From CBDCMJ01 sp965218875 (GTDB lineage: Bacteria > Chloroflexota > Dehalococcoidia > Lucifugimonadales > UBA3495), in contig OZ244707.1 in the NCBI GenBank assembly GCA_965218875.1, positions 930,001 through 994,000 of the forward strand: a stretch of 64,000 nucleotides of DNA, given 5' to 3'. A program made the translations under genes and the position numbers. Of this stretch, positions 49,703-58,196 are shown piece after piece. Below the pieces are notes generated by a model, which was not told the DNA's origin, made no database searches, and saw only the letters and a list, made by a program, of their open reading frames with translations. Position 1 is the stretch's first letter; each line of letters opens with the position of its first letter.

Positions 49703-49753
49703 ATTTCACAAATACGAAATCTATTGACATCGAAGTTCGTGATACCATATATT
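49703..49753 (+). promoter_or_regulatory. promoter with overlapping palindromic operator candidates
   Basis: TTGACA (49724-49729) and TATATT (49748-49753), 18-bp spacing, in an AT-rich island before the 49860 gene. Around the -35 lie two inverted repeats: ATTTC-N8-GAAAT (49703-49720) and ACGAA-N17-TTCGT (49714-49740). A metal regulator such as the adjacent DtxR-type protein could bind there; this is inference. Confidence 0.55.
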
Positions 49754-49859
49754 GTGATGGTGCCGCTGGCTTTGTCTCCCCATCACGTTCCCGGGAGACC
49801 CCCGGCGGGGACTTGGTGGCGTCCAGGCTATTCCCCAGGCTATTTCTTGGAGGTGCGAC

Positions 49860-50081
49860 ATGGTAACGGCAGTGTTAGCGGCGGAAGTCGAGGCTGTTCA
49901 CACCGAGGAGGAGACCGGCGAGCCCACGGCTTTGACCTGGGGCTACACGATACCGTGCCCTGGCGTGAAGTACTACAGCTACCGCCTGGCGCCGGCTGCC
50001 GCCGGGGGCGCCGATGGTCCGGGGTTGCCCTTCGACCTCTTCGATGCCGTTCACGAGGGGTACTGGGATTTCCTGCTGTAG
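49860..50081 (+). CDS. 73-residue orphan peptide gene
   Basis: Short gene with a good ribosome site (TTGGAGGTG, 5-7 bp before ATG 49860) and a strong promoter upstream. The product begins with an acidic, Val/Ala-rich 30 residues and ends with an aromatic region (LTWGYTIPCPGVKYYSYRLA, VHEGYWDFLL). One Cys. No homology recognised. It could be a small regulatory or structural protein, or a precursor peptide; no modification enzyme is adjacent. Downstream on the same strand are two ABM genes, so the three may share a transcript. Confidence 0.6.
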   Translation: MVTAVLAAEVEAVHTEEETGEPTALTWGYTIPCPGVKYYSYRLAPAAAGGADGPGLPFDLFDAVHEGYWDFLL

Positions 50082-50235
50082 CCCGGAGTCCCCGGCCCCC
50101 CCCGGCGCTTCGGAGCAATCTGCCGCTTCACCATCCCATGCCTTTGTGCTTATAATGCGTAGGCGGCACGGGGCTGGACCCGGCGGCCAGGCTGCCGGCG
50201 CGGGCGGATAGAGGAATCGAAGAAAGGCTTGAGCT

Positions 50236-50577
50236 ATGTTCGTAATGATGGCGTGGGGAACCATTAGGGCCGGGGCGTGGGACGAGTTCCGGACGTATTA
50301 CGTGGAGCAGGTGGCCCCCCAGACCGGGGAGATGCGGGGGTTGCAAGAGCGGCAGCTGTGGCGCGGGACCACCGATCCCCAGGAATCGGTGTCGTGGAGT
50401 TTGTGGGACAGCCTCGAAGCCCTGCGGGCCTACGAGACCAGCGAGGCCCGTCGTGATCTCGCTCAGAAGGCCGACCAGTACTACCAGCCGTGGGCCTACT
50501 CCACGGGTGAGTTCTGGGTGAAGCATTTCGAGATCGTCGCCAAAGTGGCGCGGGACGATGATTCCCGGTCCACTTAA
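50236..50577 (+). CDS. antibiotic-biosynthesis-monooxygenase (ABM) domain protein, copy 1
   Basis: 113 aa, dimeric alpha+beta barrel. Begins MFVMMAWGTIRAGAWDEFRT and carries VSWSLWDSLEALRAYETSEA and GEFWVKHFEIVAKV. ABM-fold proteins include cofactor-free monooxygenases and heme-degrading IsdG/IsdI. The Trp in SWSLWD aligns with a conserved position, but the heme-ligand His is not clearly placed. Nearby bacterioferritin and DtxR make an iron/heme link attractive but unproven. Very similar to the next gene, so it is a tandem duplicate. Confidence 0.8.
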   Translation: MFVMMAWGTIRAGAWDEFRTYYVEQVAPQTGEMRGLQERQLWRGTTDPQESVSWSLWDSLEALRAYETSEARRDLAQKADQYYQPWAYSTGEFWVKHFEIVAKVARDDDSRST

Positions 50578-50600
50578 ACGGCCGCGGGAGGGATGTCAGA

Positions 50601-50900
50601 ATGCACGTCATGATAGCCTGGGGGAAGCTCCGCTTGGGGGCCTGGGACCAATACGAGAAGTTCTACCGGGAAAAGGTGGAACCTACGGTCAACACCGTCG
50701 ACGGCCTGCGCACCCGCCAGCTTATGCGCAGCACGGAGGACCCGGATGAGGGGATGACGGTGAGCGTCTGGGACACCCAGGAGGACCTGCTCAACTACGA
50801 GCGCAGCCCCCTGCGGCAATCCCTGGCCGCCGAGGTGGAGCAGCTATACCGGGGAGAGTTCTGGGTGAAGCACTTCGAGGTCAAGGAGAGCAGCCCCTAG
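50601..50900 (+). CDS. ABM domain protein, copy 2
   Basis: 99 aa, paralogue of the gene 23 bp upstream: shared frame of HVMIAWGKLRLGAWDQYEKF, MTVSVWDTQEDLLNYERSPL and RGEFWVKHFEVKE. The copies differ in the middle, so the duplication is not recent. They may form a heterodimer. tRNA-Ser begins 59 bp after the stop. Confidence 0.8.
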   Translation: MHVMIAWGKLRLGAWDQYEKFYREKVEPTVNTVDGLRTRQLMRSTEDPDEGMTVSVWDTQEDLLNYERSPLRQSLAAEVEQLYRGEFWVKHFEVKESSP

Positions 50901-50959
50901 TCCGGGCCCGTACCGCCGGGGCTGCAGCAACCGGCCCTTTACCCATAGAATGATGTCCA

Positions 50960-51048
50960 GGAGAGATGGCTGAGCGGACGAAAGCGCCGGTCTCGAAAAC
51001 CGGTATACCCTCCGGGTATCGTGGGTTCGAATCCCACTCTCTCCGCCA
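50960..51048 (+). tRNA. tRNA-Ser (CGA), probable integration site
   Basis: Type II tRNA: acceptor GGAGAGA/TCTCTCC, anticodon stem CCGGT/ACCGG with loop CTCGAAA (anticodon CGA at 50994-50996), long variable arm (ATACCCTCCGGGTAT), T-arm GGGTTCGAATCCC, discriminator G and encoded CCA. A P4-type integrase gene starts 198 bp downstream in the same orientation, the standard arrangement when the 3' part of a tRNA is the attachment site. Confidence 0.96.
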
Positions 51049-51245
51049 CCATCCATTTTCCGCTCCCTTCCGTCCCCTTCCGCCGCCGTCCGTACTGTTC
51101 TAATTTATCGCTTCTCCAGCTATAATGTCATAGAACAAAGCTGTCCATCCGGGTATTGTGCCATCCGCCGCCGCCTGCTACAATCCATGTCAATACTTGG
51201 GATAAACCTTGGGTTATCCCAAGAGGGATAAGGGACGGCATAGGC
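51049..51245. other. island left boundary with integrase promoter
   Basis: The 3' end of tRNA-Ser should form the left attachment site. A perfect TATAAT at 51121-51126 is the candidate -10 for the integrase. No second copy of the tRNA 3' end was found to the right, so the element either reaches past 64000 or the right site is too changed to see. Confidence 0.5.
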
Positions 51246-52412
51246 ATGGCGGCTGGAAAGCTCAGCGACAGGAAGGTCAAAGGCCTCCGGGAGCCGGGAC
51301 GCTACGGCGATGGGGCTACGCTGTACCTGGTGGTGGCTCCCGGAGGCTCCAAGCAGTGGGTCCAGCGACTCACCGTCCGGGGCAAACAGACCGACATTGG
51401 GCTGGGCGGCTATCCGGTAGTGGGACTCAGGGACGCGAGGGAGAAGGCCCATGCCAACCGGACCAAGGCCCGGTCCGGGGCCAACCCCCTCTTGGAGAAG
51501 CGGAGAACGGCCGTACCGACTTTCCGCCGTCTGGCCGCCCAGCACATCGAGGCCCTGCGCCCATCATGGCGCAACGCCAAGCATGCAGCCCAGTGGGGGG
51601 CCACGCTGGCGGCATACGCCTACCCGTTCATCGGGGATAGGCCGGTGGACCAGATAACCCGGGCCGACGTGATAGGCCTGCTATCGCCCATCTGGACGGA
51701 GAAGCCGGAGACAGCGCGGCGGGTGCGCCAGCGGGTGCGGGCGGTGATGGCCAGGGCCATTGCATTGGAGTACGTCGAGCACAATCCCGCCAGCGAGGGC
51801 ATAGACGCGGCCCTGGCGAGATTGCCCAGGGTCAAGGCGCACCATCCTGCGTTGCCTTACCCTCAGGTTCCCGCTGCCCTAAAGGCCGTGAGAGAATCGG
51901 CTGCCACGCCCACCGTGAAACTGGGCTTCGAGTTCCTGGCCCTGACCGCCTGCCGCTCCGGGGAGGTCCGGGGCGCCCGGTGGGAAGAGGTTGACCCGGA
52001 AGCTGCCGCCTGGACCGTGCCGGCGGCCCGAATGAAGGGGGGCCGGCCCCACCGGGTCCCACTGTCCGCGGAAGCAATGGCGGTGCTGGCCCAGGCCCGG
52101 GGGCTCGACAACGGCTCAGGGCTGGTGTTCCCGGCGCCGCGCTCAGGCGGGGAGCTATCCAACATGGCTTTCGCCGAGCTGCTACGGCGGCTGGGGCTGG
52201 ACTTCGTACCCCACGGGCTGCGGTCCAGCTTCCGGGACTGGGCCGCCGAACGGACGGGCGCGCCCCACGCGGTGATGGAGGCGGCCCTGGCCCACAGTGT
52301 CAAGAACCCAACAGAAGCCGCCTATTTCCGTTCCGACCTGTTCGACCTGCGGTGCGGCTTGATGGCGGAGTGGGGGAAGTTTCTAGGAGGGTGCCGTGAT
52401 GGACTGCCGTAG
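51246..52412 (+). CDS. int: P4-type tyrosine recombinase (integrase)
   Basis: 388 aa from ATG 51246. N-terminal DUF4102/P4-int domain (MAAGKLSDRKVKGLREPGRY, DIGLGGYPVVGLRDAREKAH), core-binding helices, and a catalytic domain with the Arg of TACRSGEVRGARW, His-x2-Arg in HGLRSSFRDWA, and the nucleophilic Tyr in PTEAAYFRSDLFD. All essential residues are intact, so it may be functional. It integrates elements at tRNA genes and lies next to tRNA-Ser. ATG 51156 is rejected: the extra residues have no similarity. The next gene overlaps its end by 17 bp. Confidence 0.94.
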   Translation: MAAGKLSDRKVKGLREPGRYGDGATLYLVVAPGGSKQWVQRLTVRGKQTDIGLGGYPVVGLRDAREKAHANRTKARSGANPLLEKRRTAVPTFRRLAAQHIEALRPSWRNAKHAAQWGATLAAYAYPFIGDRPVDQITRADVIGLLSPIWTEKPETARRVRQRVRAVMARAIALEYVEHNPASEGIDAALARLPRVKAHHPALPYPQVPAALKAVRESAATPTVKLGFEFLALTACRSGEVRGARWEEVDPEAAAWTVPAARMKGGRPHRVPLSAEAMAVLAQARGLDNGSGLVFPAPRSGGELSNMAFAELLRRLGLDFVPHGLRSSFRDWAAERTGAPHAVMEAALAHSVKNPTEAAYFRSDLFDLRCGLMAEWGKFLGGCRDGLP

Positions 52413-53169
52413 AAGCGAGGGAGAAGATGCCCATAGGGAGATTGTGCGCAGCAACCTATGGCTCTATATGGACGGCCGCAACTTCACACCGGAAGACCTC
52501 CTCAGCGTGGCCTGGTATGGGGGACCACCCTGGATGGTTAAGCTAGAGGGGGAGGCCCTGCAGGGTCTGGTGAAATTGGCTGCGTTGGAGGTACCGTGGA
52601 GGAAGGAAGAAGTCTACGCAGCGTGGGAGTCGATGAGCTTTGGCGCCCGCCGGAAGCTGCGCAGGCTGGCTATGGAGGGAGGGTGGCACGACGCTATGTA
52701 CATGATCCGGCACCCGGAGATGTTCGGCCCCGTGGGTGACGTGCTGGACCTCGGCTGGACGCTGGAGGGAGAGCTCTGCGTATGGATTGCAGGGTCGGAA
52801 TATCACTGGAGCGCTTACGAAGGGGTTCAGCGGCTGCTAGCCAGCCTGTGCAACCACAATAAGCCCATACCGGATGCCCTGCTCAAATGGGCGATAGAGG
52901 TGGCCATGAGTGTCCGCAGCCAGCCAACCAAGGGCAACCGGCCGGCTTCGGAAACGTACCGGGACGGGACCATAGTGCAGATCATCCGGGACCTGACCGC
53001 ACTCTCCTCAAGGCGCAGAGCAGGAAGCAAGAAGTTGACCCGTGATATGGCTTGCCAGCTGATAGGTGAGGAGCTGCACCTGGAGCCGGACACCATCCAG
53101 AAGATTTGGCAGAAGGGCAAGTCCATCAACAACCCGCAGTTTATCGCTCCCGCTGCACGTCCGTTTTAG
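52396..53169 (+). CDS. island-encoded protein of unknown function
   Basis: 257 aa. No recognised domain; mostly helical, with WMVKLEGEALQGLVKLAALE, AMEGGWHDAMYMIRHPEMFG and MACQLIGEELHLEPDTIQKI. The last 40 residues resemble a small helix-turn-helix (TRDMACQLIGEELHLEPDTI, basic), which could bind DNA. It starts at GTG 52396 inside the integrase gene and precedes an AlpA-like gene, so it is probably an element-maintenance gene. Confidence 0.6.
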   Translation: MMDCRRSEGEDAHREIVRSNLWLYMDGRNFTPEDLLSVAWYGGPPWMVKLEGEALQGLVKLAALEVPWRKEEVYAAWESMSFGARRKLRRLAMEGGWHDAMYMIRHPEMFGPVGDVLDLGWTLEGELCVWIAGSEYHWSAYEGVQRLLASLCNHNKPIPDALLKWAIEVAMSVRSQPTKGNRPASETYRDGTIVQIIRDLTALSSRRRAGSKKLTRDMACQLIGEELHLEPDTIQKIWQKGKSINNPQFIAPAARPF

Positions 53170-53251
53170 GAGTAAAGCTTGACCTTTTATCCCTAAAACT
53201 GGAGCGCGTCAGCCCGTAACATGTAGCCATCATGTATGGAGAAACCCGCTG

Positions 53252-53452
53252 ATGGCTACAGAAGGACCGTCCGACACCCGCATACTCAGGCTCCCCGAAG
53301 TGCTGGCCCGCGTGGGCCTGAGGCGTTCCGCCGTTTACCAGCTGATGGCCGCCGGCCACTTCCCCGCGTCCGTGCGGCTGACCCCCAACTCCGTGGGCTG
53401 GCGCAGTGATGACATAGAAGCGTGGATAACCAGCCGGCCCCGGACGAGCTGA
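53252..53452 (+). CDS. AlpA-like excisionase/HTH protein
   Basis: 66 aa. Classic MerR/AlpA short helix-turn-helix: RILRLPEVLARVGLRRSAVYQL, then AAGHFPASVRLTPNSVGWRS and DDIEAWITSR. AlpA family proteins act as regulators or excisionase-like partners of P4-type integrases. ATG 53252; the IS5-family element begins 50 bp after the stop. Confidence 0.85.
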   Translation: MATEGPSDTRILRLPEVLARVGLRRSAVYQLMAAGHFPASVRLTPNSVGWRSDDIEAWITSRPRTS

Positions 53453-53502
53453 GGGTGTGCAGCGGAGCTCGTGACGCCGCAGGCAGGCAAGCATACTCCC
53501 TA

Positions 53503-54376
53503 GGGCGAATCGACAATTGCTAGCCCCAGATGACTGAGGAGACCAGATACAGGGCCGACAGGAGGTAGAGACTTCTGCGGTCGTATCTGGTTGCGATTCG
53601 CCTCCACTGTTTCAATTTGTTGAAGGCTCGTTCAATCAGGTTCCTTTGCTTATACAGTTCCCGGTCGTATTCCCAAGGTTCCCTCCGGTTTGACTTGGGC
53701 GGTATGACCGCCTCGGCTCCCGAAGCCCTGACAAAGTCCAGCACGCGGTTGCTCTCATACCCCTTGTCAGCGATGACAGCTCCGGCCTCGAGGCCGGTCA
53801 GCAGGGGTATGGCTTGAGAAACGTCCGCCTTCTGACCGCCGGTGAGGGAGAAGCGCACCGGCCGGCCCTGAGCATCGGCCACCAGATGAATCTTGGTGCT
53901 CAGTCCACCCCGGGAGCGGCCCAGAGCCTCACTTTGGCCCTCCCTTTCCCGCAGACTGCCTGCTGGTGGGCCCGGACTATGGTGGAATCAATCATCACGT
54001 ATCTGTTGTCCGGGTCATCCAGCAACACCTGGAAGATTTTCTCCCAGATTCCGGTCTTGGCCCAGCGGGTGAATCGCTTGTGAACGCTTTTCCAGTTGCC
54101 GTACCCAGGGGGCAGGTCTTTCCAATGGGCTCCACTGCGCAGCACCCACAGGACGCCGTTTACGAATTTCCGGTTGTCCTTGGCCGTAACGCCAACCCAG
54201 CCGGGACGCCCGGGCAAAGAGCCTTCTATCCGACGCCACTGAGCAGCGCTCAACTCACAACGTTCCACGCCAATCCCCTCCACCGCACGTCACTTCTCAG
54301 GGTTACACTCTATCCTCCTCTAGTAAGCTCCTGCCCTATTTCCTCAGCCGAGTTTCACCCAATTGTCGATTCGCCC
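53503..54376 (-). mobile_element. IS5-family (IS427-group-like) insertion sequence
   Basis: 874-bp element with perfect terminal inverted repeats: CTAGGGCGAATCGACAATTG (53500-53519) on the left and its exact complement at 54360-54379. The outermost CTAG of each end probably contains the duplicated target TA. A two-frame DDE transposase fills it. Size and structure fit the IS427 group. Transposase apparently intact, so it may be mobile; it landed in the island after the AlpA gene. Confidence 0.9.
53520..54283 (-). CDS. IS5-family transposase, expected -1 frameshift (orfA 53900-54283, orfB 53520-53882)
   Basis: orfA encodes the helix-turn-helix and first catalytic Asp (WRRIEGSLPGRPGWVG, YVMIDSTIVRAHQQA); orfB, in the -1 frame, carries the rest of the DDE core (GAVIADKGYESNRVLDFVRA, then the Glu region KQRNLIERAFNKLKQWRRIA). 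Between them the continuous protein EALGRSRGGLSTKIHLVADA is recovered by slipping back one base at GCCAAAGTGAGG (about 53930), as in IS427-type elements. Together about 254 aa, normal for the group. Confidence 0.88.
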
Positions 54377-54522
54377 TAGTATTCCGTCAAACTCGTATGT
54401 CAGATGTTACACAGGGTGAGCCGAGATGCTACCGTCGCGGAGAGAGTTAAGTTGTGGGAGGGGTGGCAACCAGCAAGATTGGGACACTCTGAGACCCGAG
54501 AGATCAGGCGGCTGATTGAGGT

Positions 54523-55491
54523 CTAAGCTAGCTCCCTTAGGGCCCTGTTGTGTCGTCTTCGCCGTTGGATTGTTTGGGCCTGCACCTCCTTCCTGCGTCG
54601 TAGAATCTCCGGGCGCCTTCCTTTGAGGACATCTGAGGGCGTCACGTTCCCCAGGGCCTTGTGGTAGCGCCGGTAGTTGTAGTAGCTGACGAAGGCCACT
54701 ATGGCGGCCTCCAAGTCTGAAGGCAACTCGTACGGCAGTTGGTTCACGTCACGCTTGAGGGTCTGGTGGTAGCGCTCCAGCTTCCCGTTGGTCTGAGGGT
54801 GGAAGGGCGCTGCCAGTATGTGCTTGATGCCCACCATGCCCAGGTAGTCCCTGAAAGCCCGGGATACATAGCCGGGACCGTTGTCGCTCAGCAGCCTGGT
54901 CCGGTCTTCTATCGGCACCTGATCCATACCAGTCCTGTCCACTGCCTCCTGAACCACTTCTATGAAGGAGTCCGATGTCATATCCCTCTGAAGCCTCCAG
55001 GCCAGGATGAATCGGGAGTAGTCGTCCATGACGGTGACCATGTAGTAGTAGCCCCATCCGACCACCCTGAAGTAGGAGGCATCGGTGGCCCACATCTGGT
55101 GGGGGCTGGTGGTCTTCCGATGGTACTCCTTGCCCGCAGCCAGCCGCATCTCAGGCCGCTTCACCAGCCCCTCCCTGCGCAGGATGCGGTAGACCGTAGA
55201 CTCTGATACAGAGAAACCCATGTTGTCGGTGGTCCATGCGGCCAATTGTCGGCAGCTCAGGTCTGGCATATCCCTGGCTGCCGACAGAATCCGGTCGACT
55301 TCCTGGGAAGTCAGCTTGTTCCATGGGGGATTCCCACCTCCCACGTCGTCATCAAGTCCTTGCTGCTCCTTCCGCCTCAGCCACCGGTAGTAGGTGCTCC
55401 TGGGGACTCCAAGCTCACCGAGCGCCTTGCGTTTGGGGAGAGCGGAGGATGCGACCCTGGCCAATATCTCCGCCTTCTCCGTGCCACTCAT
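54523..55491 (-). CDS. IS3-family transposase OrfB (rve integrase core)
   Basis: 322 aa. N-terminal helix-turn-helix (ALPKRKALGELGVPRSTYYR) and the DDE integrase core: ATDASYFRVV (first Asp), TRLLSDNGPGYVSR (second Asp), FHPQTNGKLERYHQTLKRD (Glu). Complete and apparently active. Its ATG overlaps the orfA stop (ATGA), so it can be made independently as well as by frameshifting. Confidence 0.9.
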   Translation of the reverse strand: MSGTEKAEILARVASSALPKRKALGELGVPRSTYYRWLRRKEQQGLDDDVGGGNPPWNKLTSQEVDRILSAARDMPDLSCRQLAAWTTDNMGFSVSESTVYRILRREGLVKRPEMRLAAGKEYHRKTTSPHQMWATDASYFRVVGWGYYYMVTVMDDYSRFILAWRLQRDMTSDSFIEVVQEAVDRTGMDQVPIEDRTRLLSDNGPGYVSRAFRDYLGMVGIKHILAAPFHPQTNGKLERYHQTLKRDVNQLPYELPSDLEAAIVAFVSYYNYRRYHKALGNVTPSDVLKGRRPEILRRRKEVQAQTIQRRRRHNRALRELA

Positions 55492-55895
55492 CCGCTGGTA
55501 CCGGCGTTGTCTTGCGGCATGGGTATGGACGTTTTTTTGAGACGATAGACCTCAAGGGACAGATCGGCGACCAGATGCTTGAGCTCTCCGTTCTCCCGCT
55601 TGAGCTGATGGACCTCCTCCTGGGTGGCGTCCCGCACGCTGTCGCGGGTAAGTCTCTCCTTCCCAGCTTCCATGAACTCCTTGGTCCACGAGTAGTAGGA
55701 GTGGGGCTTGATTCCCTCCCGCCGGCACAGGTCACTCACAGTGACCTCGCGGCGGAAGCCCTCCAGGACGATGCGAATCTTCTCTTCCGGGGTGTACCTG
55801 CGCCTGGCAGCAGTCTTAACGGTGCGGACGAATGGTCTGGTTGCCTCTGTGCGTTCATCAGCGGCGGTAGCTTTACCTGTTTCTGTCTGGACCAT
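55488..55895 (-). CDS. IS3-family transposase OrfA (HTH)
   Basis: 135 aa. Central Tnp-1-type helix-turn-helix RYTPEEKIRIVLEGFRREVT with SDLCRREGIKPHSYYSWTKE, followed by a leucine-zipper-like coiled coil (LKRENGELKHLVADLSLEVY). Typical of OrfA proteins that bind element ends. The first 30 residues before the helix are unusual. Confidence 0.88.
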   Translation of the reverse strand: MVQTETGKATAADERTEATRPFVRTVKTAARRRYTPEEKIRIVLEGFRREVTVSDLCRREGIKPHSYYSWTKEFMEAGKERLTRDSVRDATQEEVHQLKRENGELKHLVADLSLEVYRLKKTSIPMPQDNAGTSG

Positions 55896-56000
55896 ATCAA
55901 CTCCTGCATCTGAAGTAATCTACCTCATCCAGGGAGCTGACCTCACCTCACATCTCTCGGGTTTTTCTACCCCCTCAGGTGTCCCATTGTCGCTGACAAC

Positions 56001-57650
56001 CTACACGCCGATCAGAGATGCCTCACCCCTGGTGATGCCGTCGGCGACCCAGGGGTAGTCCACCAGCTTTTCCACGACGCCGAGTGTCCCGTCCCCTGGG
56101 ACTTCAAGCATCGCACGAAACGCCCCGATTGCCTGTCTTTCCTCCAGTGAACTGCGGTCCGCAACCCAGGGGTAACTCGTCAGCTTTTCCAGGATATCTG
56201 ATCTCGCTGCCTTCGCGACCTCGAGCATCCGGAGGAGGTCCTGGATTGCCTGCCTTTCATCGAAGTAAAAAATACCGTCGGCAACCCAGGAGTAGTCCAT
56301 CAGCCCTTCGAAGAAACGGGAATTGTCGGCCCTTGCGGTACTCAGCAGGCCACCGTACAACAGCAACTCATTCTGGTCGATCCTGTCGATGCCGTCGGCG
56401 ACCCAGCGGTAGCTGGCCACCTTTTCCACCAGACCGATGTGATCAGCCCCGGCGATCACCAGCAAGTCGCGGAAACGCCTCAGCCCCCCCGATTCGTACT
56501 GGTCTATGCCGTCAGCAACCCAGGGGTAGCCTGCCAGCTTTTCCACGAGACCGAAACCATCAGCCCCGGTCATCTCCAGCATGAGGCTGAGTACCCTGAT
56601 AGCTTCTCTTTCATGGGAAGAAAGGTCGTCGCCAACCCAGGGGCGGCCCGCCAGCTCCTCGGCCAGCCCGGAGTTCCCCGACTCAGCGGCTTCCAACAAC
56701 TGCTGAAACATTCGGATGTCGTCGGGCTCAGGAAGCTGAATGCCGTCGCTGATCCAGGAGTAATCCACCACTTTTCCTGCGAGACCACTGTTGAGTGACT
56801 CGGGCGGCGTCATTAGTTCACTAATGATGTCCAGCGCCCCCACTTCAACGTCGGTGATGCCGTCCAGAATCCAGGGATAACCCGCAACCTTTAGACCCAG
56901 GGCAGGATCGCCTTGGAGAATGCGAGATATACTGCCGGCGGCCGTCGGAATGTTCCGGAGAGCCCTCTCGGCAAACCCACTCGCCGCGGTTAATGACCTG
57001 GCTATACTCACCTCCTGCCCGGCTAGGTCTGCTATGGCAGCGAGAGCGTCGGCTTCGACGGTCTGAATGCCGTACTCCAACCAATGGTGACCGGCCATCA
57101 GGTGGGCCAGGTCCAGGTCGGTTGCGGCAGCAGCCCGGATGGAACCTATTGCTCGCGGAGCGTCACCGCCGACTCCGTCCAGAGCGTGAATCCAGCGGTA
57201 CTCCGAGACCGTACTTGCCAGATCTGGATGAAGTCCGGCCAGACCGGCGATCTCTTCCAGCAGTTGGCGTTCCCGCTCAGCGATGCCGTCGCCGACCCAG
57301 GGCAGCCGGACCACCAGGAAGCCCAAATCCCTGTCTGCGCCCCAAATGGTCTCGATGGACATCCGGGCAGAGGAATGAAGGTAGTCCTCCTGGGAGTCAA
57401 ACCAATTCAAGTACAGGGACGGCGATGGTACAGGAGAGGGGGTCAGCGAAGGGGTTGCCGCGGGCGTGGGCGTACTGGTGGGAGTGGGCGTAGGTGAGGG
57501 CGTAGGGGTCGGTGTCGGCGCCGTAGTTGACTTAGGCGGGGGGGCATGAGTGCCAGCCTGCTGCGGCGTGGGTCCGGCGACGGGCTGGTCGCTGCATGCC
57601 CACAGTAACGTCACGACGAGCAAGCACAACAACCCTAGCCCACGGGTCAT
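56001..57650 (-). CDS. lipoprotein with 11 PWVADGI-type repeats
   Basis: 549 aa from ATG 57650. Signal peptide and lipobox (LLVVTLLWACSDQ), then a Thr/Pro-rich linker (TPTPTPSPTPTPTSTPTP) and about eleven repeats of 40-46 residues centred on (P/S/R)W(V/I)xDGI, for example YPWVADGIDQYESGGLRRFR and YRWVADGIDRIDQNELLLYG. Later repeats are closer to one another. They look like short helical hairpins making a solenoid. The stop lies 12 bp from the IS3 end, so the natural C-terminus may have been cut. Exported repeat scaffolds of this sort are common in Chloroflexota, but function is unknown. Confidence 0.85.
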   Translation of the reverse strand: MTRGLGLLCLLVVTLLWACSDQPVAGPTPQQAGTHAPPPKSTTAPTPTPTPSPTPTPTSTPTPAATPSLTPSPVPSPSLYLNWFDSQEDYLHSSARMSIETIWGADRDLGFLVVRLPWVGDGIAERERQLLEEIAGLAGLHPDLASTVSEYRWIHALDGVGGDAPRAIGSIRAAAATDLDLAHLMAGHHWLEYGIQTVEADALAAIADLAGQEVSIARSLTAASGFAERALRNIPTAAGSISRILQGDPALGLKVAGYPWILDGITDVEVGALDIISELMTPPESLNSGLAGKVVDYSWISDGIQLPEPDDIRMFQQLLEAAESGNSGLAEELAGRPWVGDDLSSHEREAIRVLSLMLEMTGADGFGLVEKLAGYPWVADGIDQYESGGLRRFRDLLVIAGADHIGLVEKVASYRWVADGIDRIDQNELLLYGGLLSTARADNSRFFEGLMDYSWVADGIFYFDERQAIQDLLRMLEVAKAARSDILEKLTSYPWVADRSSLEERQAIGAFRAMLEVPGDGTLGVVEKLVDYPWVADGITRGEASLIGV

Positions 57651-58007
57651 GTGGGGAGAACCTCTCACTTTCGTGGCATTGCCGTGCGCCAGCATGGCAC
57701 GTGACCTCTACCAATGTCCCAGGAGGCTGACCTATGGCATCAACACGAACTCCAAGACCGGAGTTGAGGTCGATCCTGTTAGCTTGGAGAGGATGGCTGG
57801 ACTACCGCGGGAGGGTTCCGTCGACCCAAGCTGATGCCCGCACCAGTCTTAGTACCCTCATCTTAACTCTCATCGGAGGATTCCTCCACCTTGCTTATTT
57901 TACCAGGTATAACGCGGTTACCCTGGTACGAAGGTCTAAACTGAGGTCGAAATCGACGCCGGCGAGCATGTGGAATTCGAAACGCGCACCTCCTGCCAGG
58001 CGGGGTA
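57651..58007. other. region upstream of the repeat lipoprotein, no gene recognised
   Basis: About 355 bp of ordinary sequence without a credible gene. It should hold the lipoprotein promoter; no strong hexamers were seen. A frame across it lacks family features. Confidence 0.4.
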
Positions 58008-58196
58008 GTGATCATAAGCGGAGGCACGATCAGACAGGCGGAGGACACCATCAGCAATCTGAGGGAGGCAGAGGTGGCGATAGGCGCTGGCAGCACGGTA
58101 GATGAAGCCAGCCGGCGCATGGACACCATGTGGCACGAGACGCCGAAGCGGTTCAGGGGCCACCAGTTTATGACAACTCAAGAACCTTCGTCGTAA
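58008..58196 (+). pseudogene. degenerate IS3 orfA fragment
   Basis: Residues 11-40 (EDTISNLREAEVAIGAGSTV, then DEASRRMD) match the start of an IS3-type OrfA helix-turn-helix (compare the common NKLREAEV pattern), but the protein soon departs and the flanks contain no element ends. A remnant only. Confidence 0.6.

Larger units (their letters stand above)
54480..55988 (-). mobile_element. IS3-family insertion sequence
   Basis: About 1509 bp bounded by imperfect inverted ends: TGGGACACTCTGAGACCCGA at the left (54480) and TGGGACACCTGAGGG on the opposite strand at the right (55988). Ends start TG as IS3 elements do. It carries orfA and orfB on the minus strand. No target duplication is evident in the flanks, so the insertion may be old or rearranged. 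Confidence 0.85.

Noticed and set aside
57734..58105. 123-codon plus-strand frame upstream of the repeat lipoprotein
   Set aside because: Becomes Arg/Gly-rich nonsense and overlaps the IS3 orfA remnant in another frame.
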